Shown here piece after piece: positions 1 to 10,673 of a DNA stretch of 64,000 bases. The number at the start of each line of letters is the position of its first letter. The stretch's first letter is position 1. The notes beneath the pieces are model-generated. The model did no database searches. It was not told the DNA's origin and worked only from the letters and a program-made list of their open reading frames with translations. A program made the position numbers and the translations under genes. The DNA comes from Sweltsa coloradensis (taxonomy: Eukaryota > Arthropoda > Insecta > Plecoptera > Chloroperlidae), in the NCBI GenBank assembly GCA_024449915.1, contig JAMZAV010001856.1:217009-281008 (forward strand), written 5' to 3'.

Positions 1-499
1 AAAATGGATACTAGATATGCCCATAGATAAAATTGAAGCATTAGTCAATGCCAATAAATGATTAAAAAATATGATCCCAGTTCATTGTATAAGGAGAGGC
101 AAAATATAGGGAATGTGCCCTATAAATAACCATATTATGTGTATTAAATTTCATTTCATTTAATAGTTTATTTTATAGATTCATTTATGTGAATTTATTA
201 AATATATTTTAATCAAATCTATAAACAGAGATTTGTTTTGTTTTGTTTGTATAACTACACCATATTAATTATATTATTAAATATTTAATTTTTATTAATG
301 ATTTAAAAAAAAAAAAATTGAAATGAATTGTCACTTAGCCAGTAATTAAATGAGGTAAATTAAATAAAATAAATTAGTAATACAACTATGTCATCAAGAA
401 TGTAAAGAAAGGTAACAGAGCGTAACATTTTTTTTGTATTTATATCTTTATCGTAGTTTTTAGTTTTTAGTACCTAGCCTTTAATTTTTAAGTCTAGCT
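1..499. other. AT-rich sequence, no gene seen
   Basis: Low-complexity AT-rich DNA with A and T runs. I see no reading frame, splice pair or repeat I can name here. Confidence 0.6.
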
Positions 500-665
500 T
501 TATACAAGACATCAAAATGACACTGCAATAAGGCAGCCACGAACAAGTTTCCCGACTTATGTGGTTGTCTTAAATAAGCTTAAATACGATATATGAATGT
601 AATCAATTATCATGTCCTTGTCTTGTCAATAAATAAATAAATAAATAAATAAATAAAAAATAAAA
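500..665 (+). repeat. A-rich-tailed retroelement 3' end with (AAAT)n
   Basis: A short unique stretch ends in a tandem AAAT run at about 628-660. Non-LTR elements often end this way. A similar junction (CTTGTCTTGT next to an AAAT run) lies in reverse at about 58,855-58,930, which suggests a dispersed family. No coding part is visible. Confidence 0.4.
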
Positions 666-814
666 ATATGAATGTTGAGCTCAATAATCAATAACAAAAT
701 AAAATTTAAAATATTGCACGAGCGTCAAAAATAAACTAAATGATCAATGGAGACTTTTTAGTGTTGGTATGAGAATGCGTTATTTGTAGACCGTAACAGT
801 GGTTGTTCCAAATG

Positions 815-1134
815 TGTGACTGTACCAAATATGATGCCTTGCGAACACTTTTCGCTCTCTCACAATCATATGATAACTTCGCCAAATTTTCTAAATTTAC
901 GATACAATTTATTTAATTTAACCAAATTTAATTCACATCAAACTCATTTCACGTTTTTTAAAATTCATTTATTATTTTTCTTGGGTTATAACAATCATCT
1001 CCATTACTTTTTTATACTAAGAAAACAATATAATAATCAAACACGCCATACACTCTTTCATTAACTTACAATATCAAAGGTGGCACAAAATATCTAACCG
1101 GTTGAGGCGCCCTATAGTTTCTCTCGTCGTCGTC
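815..1134 (+). mobile_element. LINE-A 3' end fragment
   Basis: The fragment begins in the last codons of the LINE-A protein (the TKYDAL region), continues through the AT-rich 3' UTR and ends with the hairpin region and CGTCGTCGTC. It is strongly 5'-truncated and diverged from the longer copies at 21.3 and 36.6 kb. A GAC-SINE head starts about 55 bp downstream on the same strand. Confidence 0.8.
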
Positions 1135-1188
1135 CTTTGCCATTGAATTGTAGGCGACTAACAAGCTAGCCTCCTGGCAACCGCCCGA

Positions 1189-1345
1189 CCGTCTGGGTCC
1201 GGGGTAGAATTAAGCACAGAGCATGGCTCTGCATGCTAATCGTAGCTGGCGATGAAAGAGACAAAGTCCATCTCGCAAACATCAGTTAGTACGTAGGAGA
1301 ATATTATATCACTTTCCGAAACTAGAGGCGAGCTCTGAAAGTCGA
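1189..1345 (+). mobile_element. GAC-SINE, 5' part
   Basis: The head (GTCTGGGTCCGGGGTAGAAT) and the GAGCATGGCTCTGC hairpin are present, followed by TCGCAAACATCAG and GAGGCGAGCTCTG. The GAC-rich middle and 3' hairpin are missing. Confidence 0.75.
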
Positions 1346-1603
1346 ACAACATTAGGGTGATTCTCCAAGAGGGGCGTTAACATGAGCCTCGAGTGTCACC
1401 CTGCAGACCTGATAATAATAAAACAAGGAGCCAGCGACTATTTGATTAGTTAAAACGCAACATACACTAAATAGCAAATAATGTAAGTTTGAATGAGTAT
1501 AAAATTAATGCACAGACGCAAACAGCCACATTAGGAACTAATGATTCACGCGCAAATAAAACATTTATTTTATTCAAATCAACTAGGTTGGGATGTAAAA
1601 CAG

Positions 1604-2520
1604 ATTTCCCCGTTGAAACTTATTTATCGGCTCTGTTAGAACCAAACACCGTAGAACAATAATAATGTTAGGCACGGAGGTTCTTTTATCTGAGCTCTTT
1701 GCTCCGACGCCAAGACCAGGGCCACATGGAGCCGGATTGTGGGGGAAATACACAGTAACGGGAAAAGAAATACACTTTTAATAAACACCCAGACCCAGAA
1801 TTTGTTGTCCAATTCTAACTATGGTAAAATATTAAAAAGTTGTAAACTTATTTAATTAATAAAAATAAACTATTGCCCTCTTTTTTCTAACACGGGGCAG
1901 CACAAATACGTTATTCGCCGCAGCCGTGTAGGAAAATACTATTTTGTATTAAGAGGGCTGTGGATAAAGCATTGTTGAGGAAACAGACGCCACTTTTTAT
2001 CTGTCTTTATCGCATTTCGTACTTTCAAAGACGTGTTTGATTTCTCTGGACTAAATAACATTTCATTTTGTAATTCGGAAGGAAGATTAATCACAGTTTG
2101 TGTTGATAACGAACGAAGAAGTTCTCTCGAGTTTGGAGGATGTTTGTAGGGCGAGCTGTTCTTTCAGATAAGTAGGAATCTTGGATGTGGTCATCGGTTT
2201 ATTGTCTGGGCTGGTTGGCTTTTCGTCTGCAGACAATATTCAGCAAGCCAGACTTGGATATTTCGGAAGTGTTTTACTTTTCTCTTCTAACTCATGGATG
2301 TCAACGCTCAAATACCTATATTAGTACTATTCGTTTGGACGTTTGATCTTTTCAAGCTCACTCTCCCTGCGATCGAATGCTGGTTCTGTCCATCACATGC
2401 ATGTCCCACCAATCCCCGGGGAAGAATTTGGCTCAGAGCATGGCTCTGTTAATCATAAATGCCTGGGTAGAGATAAAGTCCAAATCGCAAACAAAGTTCT
2501 GGCAATAGGGGGGAATTTTG
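1604..2520. repeat. Direct segmental duplication, copy 1
   Basis: This block matches 3841-4812 in the same orientation, starting at TTTCCCCGTTGAAACTT and running into the start of a GAC-SINE. Shared landmarks are GGCACGGAGGTTCTTT and CCACATGGAGCCGGATTGTG. It lacks the ~75 bp LINE-B tail found in copy 2, so it is the empty site. No coding content is recognised. Confidence 0.8.
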
Positions 2521-2770
2521 GGACACAAGAGGCGAGCTCTGGTCGAAGTTGTCGGGAACCCCCCACCCCCCAGCCACATGACAACCCCCCAAAAACCCAA
2601 AGACGATGACGACCGCGACGTAGAACCCCCCTTCTTTTCCTCCCCCTTCTCGTGGCTGGTTCTGACCAGCATGGGCCCTCTTCACCATATCCCCTAGAGC
2701 CTAGGCTAGAGTAGGGCATTAAGACCTTACGGTTGACGCTCTCTTAATCCAAATAATTATAAAAACAAAC
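2413..2770 (+). mobile_element. GAC-SINE, diverged
   Basis: Head CCCCGGGGAAGAATTTGG, GAGCATGGCTCTG, the GAC-rich block, CGTGGCTGGTTCTGACCAGC and the 3' hairpin region (GACCTTACGGTTGACGC) are in the expected order. It abuts the next copy directly. Confidence 0.85.
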
Positions 2771-3108
2771 TGGGTAGAATTGGCCCAGATCATGGCTCTG
2801 CTAAAGTTACAAGGAGATTCAAAGTAAAAGTCGACCTCGCAAACATCACCATGTAAGAGGGGTGTTACTCCCCAAAACTAGAGGTGAGCTCTAGCAATCG
2901 TCGTCGAGGACCTTGCCCCCTTCCCTTGACGACCCCCCGGTGACGATGACGATAATGACACCACGATCGATGACGAAGACAATGACGACCGCGACGTGAG
3001 AACCTTCTTTCCTCCCCCTTACCCATGGCTGGTTCAGACCAGAATGGGTCCCAAACCCCATATCCCCTAGAATAGAGAGGTGCAATATGACCTAACTGTA
3101 GACACGCG
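2771..3108 (+). mobile_element. GAC-SINE, head truncated
   Basis: It starts at TGGGTAGAATTGGCCCAG immediately after the A-rich tail of the preceding copy. The rest is in order to the degenerate 3' hairpin (ATATGACCTAACTG). Two copies head to tail suggest insertion into, or recombination at, the A-rich tail. Confidence 0.8.
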
Positions 3109-3238
3109 GACGACCATATACCACATACTTTACTCTTCCTTACATAAACACCTTTTTATCACTTTATATTTAATAATTCCACTCACAATAAAATTCTTGT
3201 AATTAAACATAGTAAATCTCATGTTATTTACCAATTCT

Positions 3239-3621
3239 ACCTGTCTGGTCCCGGGGTAGAATCGGCCCAGAGCATGTCTCTGCTAATCGTAAAAGGCGAT
3301 TCAAGAGAAAAAGTTTACCTCGCAAACATCAGCTAGTATGAACGGAGTATTTTACTCCCCGAAAATAGAGGCGAGCTCTGGCAATCGTCGTCAGAGACCT
3401 TGCCCCCTTCCCTTGACGACCTCTCGACGACGATGACGACAAAGACACCACGAACGATGACGAAGACAATGACGACCGCAACGTGAGAACCCCCTTTCCT
3501 CCCCTTATACCCGTGGCTAGTTATGACAAGCATGGGCCCCTCCTTCTCATATCCACTATGCTAGAGTGGTGCATTATAACCTAACGGTTAACGCGCCCTT
3601 AATCCAAATAAGCCAAAAAAA
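3239..3621 (+). mobile_element. GAC-SINE, near full length
   Basis: All blocks are present: the GGTCCCGGGGTAGAAT head, CTCGCAAACATCAGCTAGTA, the GAC/GAT-rich centre, the polypyrimidine block, the 3' hairpin and CCTTAATCCAAATAAGCC with an A run. Confidence 0.88.
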
Positions 3622-3649
3622 CGTTCGTTTGTTTTAAAATTAAATGAAA

Positions 3650-3830
3650 CTTTAAGGAAAAATTTACTATTTAATTGGATGAGCGAAGCGAAGATTCCAT
3701 TTCACTACACTGGAAAAAAAAATCAGCAATGTTTTTTTTCTTCTTTCTTTCTGTATGTATTATTGTGTGTCTGTTAGCACGATTCCGGCTAAACCGATAC
3801 TCCAATTGCGATGAAATTTTGTGGAGTTTT
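3650..3830 (+). repeat. Dispersed repeat end, partner of 60,900-61,110
   Basis: TTAATTGGATGAGCGAAGCG, ATTCCATTTCACT and CACGATTCCGG recur in the opposite orientation near 61 kb. I cannot classify the family. It leads directly into duplication copy 2. Confidence 0.6.
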
Positions 3831-3840
3831 AAAAACGAAG

Positions 3841-4812
3841 TTTCCCCGTTGAAACTTCTTTATCGAGTACCAAACACCTTTGAACAATAATAATGTCAGG
3901 CACGGAGGTTCTTTAATCTGAGCTCTTTGCTCCGACGCCAAGACCAGGGCCACATGGAGCCGGATTGTGGGGAAAATACACATTAGTAGGGGCAGAATTT
4001 CACTTTAAATAAACATCCAGACAATTAAGAATTTGTTGACCAATTCTTACAATGGTAAAATATTAAAAAGTTGTAAACATTTATAGTTAATAAAAATAAT
4101 ACTATTGCCCTCTATTTTCTTATGCAAGGCACCACAAATGCGTTATTTGCCGCAGCCACGTAGGAAAGTAATGTTTTGTATTTAGAGGGCAGTGGATAAA
4201 GCATTGTTGAGGAAACAGACGCCAGATTTTATCTGTCTTTATCGCATTTCGCACCTTTAAAGACGTGTTTGATTTCACTGGACTAAATATCATCCCATTT
4301 TGTAATTCAAAAGTAAGATTAAACACAGTTTGTGTTGATAATGAACGAAGAAGTTCTCTGGAGTTTGGAGGTTGTTTGTAGGGCGAGCTGTTCTTTCAGA
4401 TAAGTAGGAATTTCGATTTGTTAATCGGTTTTTTGTCTTGGCTTATTGGCTTTTTATCTGCCGTCAATATTCAGCAAGCCAGACTGGATATTTTGAAAGT
4501 GATTTACTTTTCTCTTGTAACTTATTTTATTTTATTTATTTATTATTTATTTAACGTCTATCCTATTCAGTTATAAAAACTGATTTACAAAGGAGGATGT
4601 CAACGCTTAAATACCTATATAAGTTCGATTCGTTTGGACGTTTGATCTTTTCAAGCTCACTCTCCCTGCGATCGCACGCTGGTTCTGTCCATCACATGCA
4701 TGTCCCACCAATCCCCGGGGAAGAATTTGGCCCAGAGCATGGCTCTGTTAATCATAAATGCCCGGGAAGAGATGAAGTCCATCCCGCAAAGTGCTGGCAA
4801 TGAGGAGAGTAT
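3841..4812. repeat. Direct segmental duplication, copy 2
   Basis: It matches 1604-2520. It differs by point changes and by a LINE-B tail insertion at about 4521-4595. Both copies end inside a GAC-SINE head with the same CCCCGGGGAAGAATTTGG variant, so the SINE was probably present before the duplication. Confidence 0.8.
4521..4595 (-). mobile_element. LINE-B 3' terminus, extremely 5'-truncated
   Basis: Only the last ~75 bp of LINE-B are present. Read on the minus strand they give CCTTTGTAAATCAG, the small CAGTT/AACTG hairpin, GACGTTAAATAAATAA and an AT-rich tail. The same sequence without the insert occurs at about 2287-2300, so the insertion is directly visible. Confidence 0.8.
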
Positions 4813-5084
4813 TCCCTGTAACTAGAGGCGAGCTCTGGCAACGTCCTCGGGGACCTTTCCCATTAACTTTTACGGCCTCTCCGACGACGTGGACGACTAC
4901 AACAATCACACCACCAAGAACGATGACTAGATAAAGACGACCGCGACGTGAGAACCCCCTTTCCTCCCCTTTCCCGTGGCTGGTTCTGACCAGCATGGAC
5001 CCTACTCCCCCCCTGGGTTAGAGTGGTGCATTATGACCTAACGGTTGACGCGTTTTTTATCCAAATTAATAAATAAATAAATAC
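4712..5084 (+). mobile_element. GAC-SINE
   Basis: All blocks are present except a short deletion after the CTCGCAAA-like region. The tail is an AAAT run that abuts a LINE-A internal fragment. Confidence 0.85.
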
Positions 5085-5232
5085 ATTTTAAGTTGTCGTT
5101 GTGGAGAATACCTTTTGTGTTCAGATAGCTTAAGTTCACTTCAAGCTATAAAACTCATGTATGCAAGTCATCAATTGGTACAAGACATCCAATTCTATTT
5201 AGAAAAACTAATTTTTTAGGGATATATAAGAG

Positions 5233-5494
5233 TTGTGCTGGATACCTGGACACGTGGGCATAGAGGGAAATGAACACGCTGATAGGGCTGCTAAGAAAGC
5301 TTTTCAGCGTCGCGACGTTGATTTCAATCTAGTTCCCGTTCCAGATGTCAAGAGTGGATTCAACCAAAGATTGTTGGATTTGCGACAAGCATCTTTGGAT
5401 GTGTTGCAAAATAACAAATTGCGTAGTGTGATGCCCACATTGACTAAAAAAATTTGTCCACCTACATCTCGACTCTCACGTAGAGAAAAGGTGG
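5233..5494 (+). pseudogene. LINE-A RNase H domain fragment
   Basis: The frame reads CWIPGHVGIEGNEHADRAAK and so holds the last catalytic region of RNase H (GHxGxxGNExAD). It continues into the region preceding the C-terminal zinc knuckle. A GAC-SINE breaks it after RLSRREKVV. Upstream, at 5092-5170, the TGT-TCA-GAT-AGC region encoding the third catalytic aspartate block is present but out of frame. The protein would remove RNA from the RNA:DNA hybrid during retrotransposition. This copy is dead. Confidence 0.88.
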
Positions 5495-5873
5495 TCTGGG
5501 CCCGGGGTAGAATTGGCCCAGAGCATGGCTCTGCTAATCGTAGAAGGCGATTCAAGAGAAAAAGTCCACCTCGCAAACATCAGCTAGAGAGAGCGGAGTA
5601 TCTTACTCCCCAAACTAGAGGCGAGCTCTGGCAATCGTCGTCGGGGACCTTGCCCCCTTCCCTTGACGACCCCCCGGCGACGATGACAATGACACAACGA
5701 ACGATGACAAAGACGATGAAGTCCGCGACGTGAGAATCCCCCCTTGCTCCCCTTACCCGTGGCTGGTTCTGACCAGTATGGGCCCCTCCTCCCCCCCCCC
5801 CCCTTAGGCTAGAGTGGTGCATTATGACCTAACGGTTGACGCGTCCTTAATCCAAATAAACCGAAAACCAAAT
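5495..5873 (+). mobile_element. GAC-SINE inserted in LINE-A
   Basis: A near full-length copy (TCTGGGCCCGGGGTAGAATT to AAATAAACC) interrupts the LINE-A frame. LINE-A resumes at TAGACTTCGTGTAGG. I see no clear target duplication. Confidence 0.9.
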
Positions 5874-6863
5874 GTAGACTTCGTGTAGGCCACACACGCC
5901 TAACTCAAGGATCTATGTGCCCGTTAGGGCGCCGCAGCCAAGCCGCGGTGCGCTACACACTCAAGCACCTTATACACCAAGCAGAGTTGGGGTGATTTCG
6001 AGGTGTTACCCAGCCGTCATGTAACGTGATGTGAACTTGAAAACTATCACAATCGAGGGGATTTAGGTACCTGACAACACATGCCAAATTTTATTGGGGT
6101 ACGACCATTCCTTCTTGGTGAAAAAATGTCTTCAAACATGCTCAAAATCACTTTAAGGATGTTAGCTACTGCTAGCTACTGCTAGCTACTGCTAACATCT
6201 AATACGTCGGCCCGCGATTCTGACCAGACGGGTGGGGCTACAATGTTCATATTTTACATGGACATTAAGGTTATAGAATGATAGTCTCTTTTGAAAAAAA
6301 AAGTTGAAAAAGTTTGTTGGAAGGCTTCCAAATAAAGGTTTTAAAATAAGCCTTAAACACTTGGCATATAATCAACAAGTAACCATAGTTACTTGACACT
6401 TGTTGACGGTATAAGCAGAGTTAGGCGGGAAAGTGCGATACGTAAACAAATGGCGGACATTTAAAATTTTTCTTCTTTGTGTGGAACGAGAAAGGTGTCA
6501 TTATACTCTCATAAAACAAATCAGAAACCGTCCCTGGCCTAGGCCCAGATGTAGAAAATTATTTATAATACAACAGTGTAGGTCTAAAGTTCCATTTGGC
6601 TATAGGACTAGTAAAATTCATACTTACATTACATGTTTGACAAGCCTAGCCAACCCTATGCCAGCACAACATTGTTTTGATATGAACTTGCTCAACTGTT
6701 TGTTTACATAATTGCAACAATCAAATCATTTCATACAACTTGTCTTTCGATTGGCCCGCGTTTATGAAGGCACTGCCATCTAGAATAAATATAGAACTTT
6801 TTCGAGCTCTTTGCTATACGCAAATCTTTTTAAAGTGTTTGGATTTCGTGATACTCTTTCAAC

Positions 6864-7282
6864 CATAGACATCCTATATAATTGGCTAGACCAGCAGTCG
6901 GTGGTCCACTTCCGGTACAATTAGAAGCCATCTTAAAATGACAGTTTACATGTTAATCAAATGGGAGCGATTTGTGGCCAAATAGTTCTCAAGATTGCCG
7001 CCAGGTTGACAGGTAAGCATACTAGCCTTTAAAACCAAATGATTACTAAATTCCCTTATGCAATCACTTCGTATTGTTTCTTTTGTTTAATACCATGCTG
7101 CACAAGCTAAAACCATATCAAACAATCCAGTAAAATACTTTATTGCATTAAAAAAGCATAATTAAAACACCAAATCGCCATCTTGAAATGGGCCGGTTGA
7201 GTCTTCAATTTGCTACGCTCGCGCCTGTGCGGAGGTATAGGAGACTGCTAATCTAGCCTACTATAGGGGTTTAATATCAATG
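6864..7282. mobile_element. hAT-like MITE with 8 bp target duplication
   Basis: The 419 bp insert is flanked by CTTTCAAC at 6856-6863 and 7283-7290. The other copy of element P has a single CTTTCAAC (reverse complement at 41,291-41,298). Imperfect inverted ends share GGCTAGA..AGCAGTC. An 8 bp duplication fits hAT-type transposition. No transposase frame is present, so it is non-autonomous. Confidence 0.85.
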
Positions 7283-7299
7283 CTTTCAACTCACAACCC

Positions 7300-7563
7300 A
7301 TGACGTTTTCCACGATACCGTTCAAGAATACCAATTCCTTCGAAAACGAAAACGACTTCGTTTTCAAATTGCGTTTTCAACTCATCTCCCACGAAATCAA
7401 GAATTGGGGTCCAGTCCTTATACCGTCGTTATACCATGGTTATACCACCTATACCCAGGATGTACATGAATCCGGGTCTAGATATTTTACATCCTATATT
7501 GTTACTGCTAATACCATAGAATTTAAATCAACTTTGATAAAAATATTATATTTTAGCAAATAA
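7300..7563 (+). other. 87-codon frame shared by both copies of element P
   Basis: The frame begins MTFSTIPFKNTNSFEN and recurs at 41,018-41,281 on the minus strand with only a few changes. I recognise no domain. Other frames of the element are not kept between copies, and this one may survive only because the copies are young. A protein product is doubtful. Confidence 0.25.
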
Positions 7564-8001
7564 TTTTGTAATGGAACTTGAAAAAGTAATGAGATCACAC
7601 ACATAAAAACTTGTAGAAATACAGCCAAACCTTACACACTCAAAAGGAATGAGATCTAAAAAAGGGCCAAGCTCATCTACCCTTCCACATAAACGTACAG
7701 TGTCCCATAACAGCATCCTCGAAAAGCTTGGCAAAATAGAATTTGCATGTTTACGTTTAAATTAATTACAAAAAAAGAACTTTGATAAACTATTACGTTA
7801 AATTAATAATCGCAAATTCTATTTTGAAAAGCTTTTCGAGGATGCTGTTATGGGACACTGTACGTTTATGTGGAAGGGTAGATGAGCTTGGCCCTTTTTT
7901 TAGATCTCATTCCTTTTGAGTGTGTAAGGTTTGGCTGTATTTCTACAAGTTTTTGTTATGTGTGTGTATCTCTTAACCAGAGAAAAGGTTATTCCTATAT
8001 G

Positions 8002-8419
8002 TTTGGATTGAAAATTGCTTAATGTCTCATATTTATGCACTTTGGCTAATCGAGACGATGAGTGGTGATAGATGAGGATGACGTATGAACAGTAGGGAGG
8101 AGGGGAAACCCGGTACCGGCACGTAGCCTACTCCTTTCACAAAGTATCAAGGGGACCAACGGCTTAACGTCCCATCCAACAGGACGGTGTAAAGTTGACA
8201 GTCATATAGGTTCCTCCACTAACCCGGACTGCCGAGCAGACGTCGAGGAGAACGAAGCCGTTACACTAGCTTTCGAACCCTCCATCTGCTCTAACCAACA
8301 GTATACGTGAGTTTTAAGGCAGAGCGGTCACCCACTCTATCCATGACCACGCACGATTCTGCTTAACTTCGGTGTTCGATTGGGAACCGGTTAAACGAGC
8401 TCGGCTAAACCGCTGGCTA
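8002..8419 (-). mobile_element. 5S rRNA-like SINE inserted in LINE-A
   Basis: The 418 bp insert is flanked by a 13 bp duplication with one mismatch, TTATTCC[T/C]ATATG, at 7989-8001 and 8420-8432. Read on the minus strand its start contains CACCGAAGTTAAGCAGAATC and GAGTGGGTGACC. These resemble the A-box and C-box parts of the 5S rRNA internal promoter, as in 5S-derived SINE3-type elements. The assignment rests on motif resemblance; the insertion itself is clear. Confidence 0.65.
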
Positions 8420-8845
8420 TTATTCCCATATGTGACACATGTGATGTACCTTTAACAGTACCATCATATGTTAGCAGAATGTACCAAATATGATGCCTTG
8501 CGCATGCAATTTGATCTCTCCCAATCATATGATGAACTTCTATCATAAGATAACGGCGACAAACTTTCTAGATTTCTCATCCATAGTAATCTATTTAACA
8601 AAATTGAATTCACATCATACACATTTCTTTCTTTTCTTTATTTTCATTTACATACATATCTTTTATTTTGCTATTACTTTATTCATCATCAATTTATTTT
8701 GTTATTTATACACTTAGAAAACAATCTAATCATCAAACATACCTGCATTAACTCTTCTCATTTACTTTCATTCACAGGCGGCGCAATATGACCTAACTGG
8801 TTGAAGCGCCCTAGTTTCTCACGTCGTCGTCGTCAAAAAACAATG

Positions 8846-9062
8846 TTGGCAAAACCAGAAATGACTCCTTCACCTTCATATCACAAAATTTAGGAAATCG
8901 AGAAATCATTTTGAAAATTTTGTTTTACGATCGTTGAAGTAATTAATATGCTGTTTAAACTAATTTAACCATTCTTTAAAAAAAAAATTAATGTATGCAA
9001 AACCAAAAATGGCTCCTTCACCTTCAAAACTCAAACTTTTGGAAATCGAGAAATCTTTTTTT
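8846..9062. repeat. Two diverged direct repeats, ~147 bp apart
   Basis: GCAAAACCAGAAATGACTCC and GCAAAACCAAAAATGGCTCC each lead to GGAAATCGAGAAATC. The sequence between is AT-rich and unassigned. Confidence 0.6.
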
Positions 9063-9660
9063 GTTTCTTTTACTATCTTCAATTATTTAAAAAAAAACAT
9101 TTTATAAATGAAGTAAATAATAATGATATCTCTAATCAAGAATTAAGGTCTAAACCAGCCACCTGACATACCCTGACAGTCTTACTCTAAGAGTATTAAT
9201 ACCTTGTCTTCTAGGTGTTGGTTCGAATTTTAACTTTGTTTGAAATATAGAATTATTCGCATTTTTGTGCATTATACCTGCATGAAATCTGTGTTATTTT
9301 GTTTTATTATTGTTGACTTATTCAAGTGAGATACCAAGAAGTGATTTTTAGACAAACAAACCGTTTTAACCTAACACATTATGTGCGCCGATCAATCTGA
9401 ATCGTCCATTTCTGGAAAGACGGGCATCAATTAGGTTCACCACAATATAAGAATTATATTTATTTAGTTATGTGACTGCATTTTAAATAATATTGAAGTT
9501 AAGTATTGTATATTATAGTGTAATATATTCAAAAAAATCAATAAAAACTCTTGCTGCGAATCTGTTAATTTTCACGAACCATTTATATAGTTTGTGGGTA
9601 GATGTATAGTATTGATTTATGTTTCAATATTTCATTTAACATTTATTGTAGTATTTACTT
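9063..9660. other. AT-rich sequence, no gene seen
   Basis: A lone GGTTCGAATTTT near 9226 resembles a tRNA B box, but I can see no cloverleaf around it. Nothing else is supported. Confidence 0.5.
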
Positions 9661-9678
9661 TTTGTTATCCTATTTCGA

Positions 9679-9945
9679 TCAGTGTCGGTTGCATGTAATG
9701 TAAAAGATCCAAATTCTTATCATGCCTGCATTGATATTCGAACATCCTCGTTCTAGTTCAACACACTTGCATGCATCAGTGCATGGCATCCCTGTTTTTT
9801 TTTTACACCCACACATATTAGTTGAGCAACCAATTTTGCAGCTACATGAAATAACTTCGGCACATCCAACTGGAACAGCATCTGTAGTCATTACAATAGG
9901 GGTGTATCGCACCCAGTAATGTTCCACACAAATTCGCTTGGATTA
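9679..9945 (-). pseudogene. CXC-type cysteine-rich domain, gene remnant
   Basis: The minus-strand frame reads ...EVISCSCKIGCSTNMCGCKK, then TGMPCTDACKC and a final GC. This spacing (CxCxxxC....CxC......C...CxC) resembles the CXC (tesmin/TSO1-like) repeats in many invertebrate uncharacterised and transposon-associated proteins. An in-frame TAA lies just upstream at about 9947-9949, and an AAAAAAAAA run sits inside the domain, a likely indel site. The frame then leaves the domain and ends. It may be the 3' exon of the same gene as 10,035-10,349. Zinc or DNA binding is inferred from the family only. Confidence 0.5.
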
Positions 9946-10034
9946 TATTTTTGGTGTTCCTATTGGGGGGAAAATGAGAATATTATAGCACATACTTGGT
10001 GTTAAAAATAACTTATAATGTAATAACAAAATAA

Positions 10035-10349
10035 CCCTCAGCAGTAAGAGTACGTCGGGTTTCTTGATAGTTTTCCATATCATAGTTTGGTAGTGACATC
10101 TCTTAATATGCCAATGAGTGCATTACTTGTTGGAGTAACACGATCTATGCCAATTATATTATTAAAACCTTTAGATATTGCATTATTTATGCGAGCAAAC
10201 AACCCTCGTATTTCACATCGTTGACTTTTTCTGTCTTTTAAAGCATTTACAAATATCCCTTTTTCTTTGTCTGAAGGTGTCGGTAAATCGCCATTTTTCG
10301 ACGACTGACAGGTTAGACAAAGGCTCAAATCGTAACTGTCAGAAAACAA
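10035..10349 (-). pseudogene. N-terminal part of the CXC-linked gene remnant
   Basis: The minus-strand frame contains LCLTCQSSKNGDLPTPSDKE and continues for 89 codons. It then shifts frame near 10,080 into NYDMENYQETRRTLTAE, which ends next to a possible donor at about 10,035. The C..C...L..PT..S start and the NYD..Y.ETR stretch resemble the first region of invertebrate CXC-containing uncharacterised proteins, and the order relative to 9679-9945 fits. The frameshift means it is broken or miscalled. Function is unknown. Confidence 0.4.
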
Positions 10350-10673
10350 CTATGCAGTCATAACACAAGCTCAAACCAGCCCCAAAAGAAAAAAATTACT
10401 AATTATAATGCTGTAAAGTAATTAACAAATTATTTGTTTTAAATTGAACATCTACTGATTAGGCCAAAATGAAAAGACTATTCACAATCTCAAATTACAT
10501 GCATTATGCATTATTATCATGAACACGCCCTGAAAAATGTTGGAAGAGGCTGACTTTATGGACTTGGTTTAGTGTTATCGATACGACGTTACGTGTAAGA
10601 AACTCTGGGGCCTGGATGAGCCAAAGAACATCAATGGGTCTGTTCGATGTTGATTGTTACAATGCACCGACAG

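Larger units (their letters stand above)
5917..7967 (+). mobile_element. Element P, copy 1 (unclassified, foldback end)
   Basis: It starts at GTGCCCGTTAGGGCGCCGC and ends at TTTTTGTTATGTGTGTG. Its last ~370 bp form a foldback: arm 7595-7745 is the reverse complement of arm 7812-7967 (AGCATCCTCGAAAAGC / GCTTTTCGAGGATGCT). A near-identical copy lies inverted at 40,571-42,310. The two outer ends are not inverted repeats of each other, so this is not a simple TIR element. It lies in LINE-A between CTCAAGGAT and ATCTCTTAACC. It contains a 419 bp hAT-like insertion absent from copy 2. Confidence 0.85.
5088..8834 (+). mobile_element. LINE-A copy, multiply interrupted
   Basis: Four separated pieces read in order along LINE-A: about 5092-5494 (RNase H), 5875-5913, 7968-8001 and 8420-8834 (C-terminus, 3' UTR, hairpin, (GTC)n). 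Between them sit a GAC-SINE (5495-5873), element P (5917-7967) and a 5S-like SINE (8002-8419). The copies at 23.0-23.8 and 37.1-37.7 kb provide uninterrupted references. Confidence 0.9.

Noticed and set aside
2433..2719. Overlapping minus-strand frames in the GAC-SINE (and similar frames in most other copies)
   Set aside because: The GAC/GAT-rich block gives long open stretches in several frames by composition. Frames differ from copy to copy, so this is not coding.
6433..6711. 92-codon frame in element P
   Set aside because: Copy 2 of element P has different frames in the same region, so it is not maintained.
9226..9240. tRNA B-box-like motif
   Set aside because: No A box or cloverleaf around it.
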